Shown: positions 58,604 to 64,000 of the stretch, one piece after another | Layout: every line of letters begins with the position of its first letter | Position numbering within the stretch: the stretch's first letter is position 1 | Source: Xylaria sp. FL1777 | Taxonomy: Eukaryota; Ascomycota; Sordariomycetes; Xylariales; Xylariaceae | Length of the DNA stretch: 64,000 nt | Assembly: GCA_022578965.1 (NCBI GenBank) | Contig: MU400666.1 | Span: 32,340-96,339, forward strand | Reading direction: 5' to 3' | Program-made: the position numbers and the translations under genes | Notes under the pieces: generated by a model | Told to the model about the DNA's origin: nothing | The model's database searches: none | What the model saw: the letters and a program-made list of their open reading frames with translations, nothing else

Positions 58604-61600
58604 ATTTTAAATAATGCTTTTAATAAATATAAAAAAAAAATGCTAATTAATTTTACTAAGGTGTGCTAGCTTTTTATTCAAGGGATATAAGGTGTAATAT
58701 ACTAATTATAGCTAGCTTATTGCTGTTTTTCTTTTTTTTTTATTTGGTTTATTAATAAAACTAATAGTTAAAAAAGCGTTTTTTTGCTTGTAACATTTAA
58801 TTATATTTTGCTTTAAGCTAAAAAAATATTAAAGTTTTAAATATTTTACTTAAGAGGCTAAGCTTTGCAATTAATGCTTTATTTTTAAAAAGGCTATTAT
58901 ATATAGTTTAGTAAGCTTTGTAGATTTGTTTTATAAAAGCTCTATAAAATAAGCTTAAGTATAAATATAGGTTTACTTTTAGGTTTTACGCTAAGATTAT
59001 AATGTTTTTATAAAGGTGTTAAAAGTATATGTTTATTATAAGTTGTGCTATATAAGCATTAGTTATAATGCATACGTTAAACAGCGAATATTTATTATTA
59101 AAAGCTAGCTATTACTAATAAAAGATTGCAAACAAGGTTATAAATATAATAAAAGCAATAAGTTAAAAATAAAAGCGTAAATATATTATAACTAGTAAGC
59201 TATTATAGTTTAATAAATAATGTTAAATAAAACTTAATAAGGTTTATTTAGTAAAAATGCTTATAAAAAAGTTTAAATTTATATTTACTGCTTTTAGTAT
59301 TTTTTTTAATAAAGTAGCTATGCTATTATATAATATAGTTATAAATTAACTTATAAGTTTGTTTAATTTTTTTAAGCTATTGTTTTGTTTTGTTATATTT
59401 TTTTTAATACTTATAGCATTTAAACATTAAGCTGGTTTTTTTTTTTTTTTTTTTTAAGCGTTTTTTTATATAAGCTATTATTAACTATTTTGCTAACAAG
59501 CATTAAGCATATATTATTTGCTTTTAAAGCAGCTTTATTTTTAAACTTTGCTTTAATTTTAGTATTTAACGTATAAAACATATTTTTAATATTAGCTAAA
59601 ATACTATTAATTTAACTTTTTATATTTATTAGCTATTATAGCTTTTTAAAAAAGTGCAATTTATTTTACGTGCTAAGGTTTTTAATTTAACTACTTTAAT
59701 TATTAAGTGTAGCTAAAAATAAGTATTAGACTTAATTACTTTAAGCTTAACTACTTTAACTATTAAGTGTAATAAAATAGTTAAAAGGAATACTTTTAGC
59801 ATTAAAGGTTTTTATTATAGATTTATATACTTTTTTAAACTTATTGCTGTTTTAATTTAGCTAAGCTTAAATTATTGTTTAATTAAGCTATATTACTTAA
59901 TATTTGTTTTAGTTTATTTTAGTACTAAATACTTTTTTTTTAATAAGCTAGCTAAGCTTAAAACTTAGATTGTTTTTTACTTTAAAAGTTATTATATAGT
60001 AATATTTATTGCTTTAGCTTAGCTTATATATTTAAAAAAGCAGCTTTTTTATTTGCTATGTTTTAATAAATTAAAGCTAAGCTTAAGTAAAAGTTAGCTA
60101 AGCTAACTTTATAACTTTATAGCTTAAGCTAAACTAGATTTTAGTAAAAACTACAGCAAAAAGTTATTTATATATTATTTATAGTAATATTTATTAGTTT
60201 TAGTATAATAAAGTAAATTGTGCTTATTAAGGATTATTTATGTTAAAAGGATTTAAAAAATATATATTTGTACTAATATTTTATAGCAAAATTTAAAGGT
60301 TAAATAAAAACTTAAAAAATAAGCTGCTAAATAACTAAGATAAATTTTTATATAAAGAATAAGCTTAAATTTTACGAAAAAGTTTAAGTAATAACTACAT
60401 AAAAAAGAAAAACAAAGGCAAATAAATTATTGCTTTAAATAAAATTGCTTTATTTTTGTTTAGTAGCTATAATATAAGCGTTTTAAATTAATGTTTTAAG
60501 CTTTTTATTTAGGCTTATTAAAGGCATTTCTAAGTATGCAAGCATTTAAAACTACTTTATAAAAAAAAGTATAGTATTTAAAATAAAAACGTAGTTTATT
60601 AAGCAATGCTTAGCTAACTAAGCTAAATATTTGCAGTATTGTAAAAAAGTTATAAAGTTGTTTTAGTTAGCTAAGCTAAAACATTTTGCGACTTTTTTAT
60701 AACATTTTTGCTACGTAATAATAACTATAAAATGCGTTTTTAAAGATTTCTTGTTTAACTTTTATTTTGCTTGTTTAATTATTTAAGAAATAAAATAGCA
60801 TTATGCATAAAATAAGTAAAATTATATAAAGCAGCACATTTATGTTACGCGTTATAATAATTAAATAAAGCTATACGTTTAAGCTTTTAAAAACTGTTAT
60901 TAAGGTTAAATATATATTTAGTAATATTAATTACTGCTTTTTTTTTTTTTAAATAGTTGTTATATAAAAGTAAATATATACTATTATTACATTAAACGTA
61001 ATAATAGCAGCATTTTATTTAATAATAGTAAACTAGCATATATACAAATAATAATTATTAATTATAACTTAAAAAGTTGCTTAATTATTATATATATTAA
61101 ACTAGCTAAACACTTTGTGCTATTTTTAAATATATAGTTTAATAAAATATTAAAACTATATTAAGTTAAATTAAGACTTATTAAAACTGTTTTACGTACT
61201 AAAAATAAAGCTATTTAGCTTTTGCTAATTTAAAACATATAAGCAAACTAATAAATATTAAGTTAATATATAGAAATCTTTTTTAGTATGCATTATAATA
61301 GTTAATTAAGCTATACGTGCTTTAATAAAAAGGATTAAATTAAATTTATTATAACTGTTTTTTTTTTAAGCTTTTAGCTATTTTTTATGAATTTATATAA
61401 TAAACAAGTAAAAAAATGCAAAATTAATTATTTGTTTTGTAGCAAAATATTGTTTATGTTATTATAAGTAGTAATTATTGTTTAGTAGCTAAAACTATTG
61501 CTATTTATTAATACTTAGCTTAACTTTTTATATTATAATATAGCATAATAGTTTATAGTATACTTTAAAGCATATTATAGTAGTAATTATATTTATATTT

Positions 61601-63906
61601 ATATTAAGAAAAAAAAAAGAATTTTTTAAATTACTGCAATATTACGTGTAATTTACTATAATATAGTTAACTATTAAGCAGCTTATTGCTATATAGTTTT
61701 ATAGTTTTATAAATATTTTTTTTAACATACTTTTAAAAGCATTACTAAGTTGCTAAAAATAGTTAAAAGCATTATTATTAGCTAAAACAAAGAAATATTT
61801 TATTATATTTAATATATAGTTATATTAAGGTTTTTATAAAATATAAAGACTTTTGTTTAATAATAAATATTATATTATGCTTTTATAGTTATAGTTTTAA
61901 TAAAACTTGCTTTTTATTATTTTAAGGTATAATACTTACTAATAAATTACTAAAAAAACTTATAAATAAAGAACATTTAATTAACTTTGCTGTAATAATT
62001 CTAAAATAAGTAGTTTTAAACTAAGTTATTGCTTTTTTTTAATGCGGTTTAAAATAATTAATAATAAACGTTAAACTAGTTTTATTATTATAAATTAAAA
62101 CTATTGCTATTATTTTATATGTTTTATATAAAACTTATTTTAAGTGTAAAGTTAAGCTTTATAATTTAATAACAATAAACTAATAAAGTATATTATTTTA
62201 AGTTTAATTATTGCTTTGTTGTATTTTTAATTGTTTATTTAATTTTTGCTATTATTAACTAGCTAAAATAAATATATTTAGCTAAAAGTAACTTTAGAAA
62301 AAACGTAAATATATGTGTGTTATATTAATAAATAGAATTTTTTGCGAGCTAACTTTTAAATAAGCAGCTAACTTTAAGCAGCATATATAAAAGCAATATA
62401 AGCAAAACAAGCTTAGTAAAGCATTAATATTTATTGTTTAAGTAATTATAGCTTTTAACTTTATTTTTAACAAACGTAATTTAATTAAATATAGCTGTTT
62501 ATAATAATAAAAGCCAATATTAATATTTTTTTTGTTATATTATTACTTTTGTTAATTTTTTAAGCGTTATTAATACTTGCTATAAATATATAAGCCTTTT
62601 TTAGTTAGCTATAACTTTTGCTATTAATTTATAATATTAATTTAGTTTACTTAATAGTATTACTAGCGCTTTTAATAGTATTTTTAAACCTGCAAAAATT
62701 AACGTTTTATATAAAAGAAATACTAAGTGCCTTTAAACTAAGTATAAAAAGATTGCTTAAGTATGCTTGGTTTTATAGCATTATGCTAGCGTATAATATA
62801 GTTGTTTTTAAAAAGTATTTAAGCTAAATTAAAAGTATTTAATAGTTGTTATAAAGCAGCAAAAATTACTTAAAAGCTTATATAATAAAGCTAATAGCAT
62901 TATAAAGGCTAAGCTTATTTTATTTTAAAACGTGCGTAATTTAACTAAAAAATTAGCAAGCACTTAAGCTAAAAGCTTTTGCTAGCTTACTAAAGTTTAA
63001 AAACTGCTTTTTTGTTAATTTTAGCTATATAATAAAAAAACTAGCTTGTACTTTTATTAAGTTAACGCTAATAATATATATAAATATATAAATATAATAA
63101 CTATGCTATTATTTTAATTTAAGCAATTATATAGTTTAAAAACTAGCTATAAACAAAAATTTAACTTAATACTTTTTTTAAATTTAGCTTATATTAATAG
63201 TATAATAGCTTATATTAATGTTATAATTTACTTTATATAAACTTTTCTTATATTGTATATAAGCTAGTGCTATATAATATTTGCTGCTAAAAATGCTAAA
63301 ATTAGGCGTTTTTTTTATAAACTTATAATAAAGATATTTTGCTAAAGTATTGTTTTTATAATTTGCTTTGTTTTATATAAATAAGTTAACTTTATTTTTA
63401 TTATTTTTATACTTTTAATGCTTTTTTTAACGTTATATAGTATGTTTTGCTTACTATGTTTAAAGCGTGCGTTATTTAAATATTTATGCTTAAATAAACA
63501 TATAAACTTTTTTAAGCATTTTTTGCTTAGTTATTATAGCACTAGTACTTAACGTTTAAAAACTAGTTCTTTTTAACGCTAAACATTATTTATGCAAAAC
63601 TTTTTAACTTAATTATATAAAAGCTAAATAGCTTTTATTGCTTAACGCTTATTTGCTAGCTATATAGCTATATTAAAAGTTTTAATAAAGTTGCTAATTT
63701 ATAAAGTTATGTTTAAAAAAAGCATTTTAATTATAATAAAGAAAAAAAAATATAAAAAGTATAACGTATTATTACATTATAATAGTTATATTTAAAGATA
63801 ACTTATAGCAATATGTTTAATTTTATAATAGCTAAATTAATAAATATTGCGTAAAGTGATTTTTTTTAGCAAATTATTAAAAGTTAGTTTATGTAATATT
63901 AGTTAA

Positions 63907-64000
63907 TGTCACGGGAGGTATGAAGCATCAAAGGTCAGGTACAATAGTCAATATATCTCTAGTCTCATAGTAGGTATCTAACAAGACTAAAGCTTGAAGA
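63907..64000. other. Return to ordinary base composition
   Basis: The last ~94 bases are GC-balanced and contain CC/GG/TC/GA dinucleotides absent from the preceding DNA, so the right border of the isochore lies at about 63,906. Too short to annotate. Confidence 0.7.

Larger units (their letters stand above)
25680..63906. other. AT-rich, RIP-like mutated isochore (~38 kb)
   Basis: At about 25,680 the sequence changes abruptly to mostly A and T and stays so until about 63,906, where GC-balanced sequence returns. Stop codons fill all frames apart from short chance ORFs. Repeat copies inside differ from one another almost only by G/A and C/T transitions, as expected of RIP in ascomycetes. The residual C is mostly followed by T, with CpA under-represented in most lines I inspected, and is mostly preceded by A or G. 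I found no surviving gene in this block other than the repetitive ORF at 54,898. Its content is listed under the repeat and mobile-element entries; the rest is unidentifiable mutated DNA, probably old transposons. Confidence 0.9.

Noticed and set aside
25680..63906. The AT-rich block as inserted mitochondrial DNA
   Set aside because: No long frames even if TGA were read as Trp, since TAA/TAG stops are dense in all frames; no recognisable mitochondrial genes; and the repeat copies show transition damage and an LTR element.

Overview
The window is nuclear DNA of a filamentous ascomycete (Pezizomycotina). The evidence is short GT-AG introns of about 42-160 nt with CTAAC/CTGAC-like branch sites, a fungal-type gene set (ER alpha-mannosidase, SNF2/RING ATPase, NACHT-WD40 NLR, nucleoside-phosphorylase-fold partner), and a sharp switch to a very AT-rich block carrying transition-mutated repeats, as expected of RIP (repeat-induced point mutation). 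I cannot name the genus.

Layout. 1-25,670 is gene-bearing DNA of ordinary composition: a tiny two-exon membrane-peptide gene (561-768, minus); ER class I alpha-1,2-mannosidase MNS1 (2881-4790, minus, 4 exons), divergent from a single-pass membrane protein (5211-6228, plus, 2 exons); a ~2 kb gene-poor gap; a 10-exon SNF2 ATPase with a RING finger (8217-12382, minus); a 2.6 kb gap; an 11-exon gene for an 826-aa uncharacterised protein with an HExxH zinc-binding signature (15014-18191, plus); a single-exon 1237-aa NACHT-WD40 NLR (18922-22635, minus); and, divergent from it across 773 bp, a PNP_UDP-fold gene (23409-24482, plus) broken by one in-frame TGA. A small hypothetical ORF (25258-25668) lies at the edge of the AT-rich block.

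25,680-63,906 is a ~38 kb AT-rich isochore with stop codons in nearly all frames. It holds a 16-bp tandem array at its left border; two 306-bp copies of a dispersed repeat in direct orientation 14.7 kb apart; a complete but ruined 7.7 kb LTR retrotransposon with 517-bp LTRs and an intact 5-bp target duplication, inserted in a 90-bp tandem array; and an 18-bp array that keeps a 246-codon lysine-rich ORF open. Ordinary composition returns in the last ~94 bases.

Most notable biology: the NLR and the PNP_UDP gene share a ~20-residue motif (core GQG-I/V-QNTGS-I/L-N-V/I-GRD), at the N-terminal end of the NLR and the extreme C-terminus of the PNP protein. This is the arrangement of fungal amyloid-signalling pairs such as HET-S/NWD2, in which the NLR templates a neighbouring effector through matching prion-like motifs. 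Exon structures for the mannosidase, SNF2 and HExxH genes were rebuilt by hand from splice signals, reading phase and family expectations. All joins keep frame, but none is supported by transcripts here.
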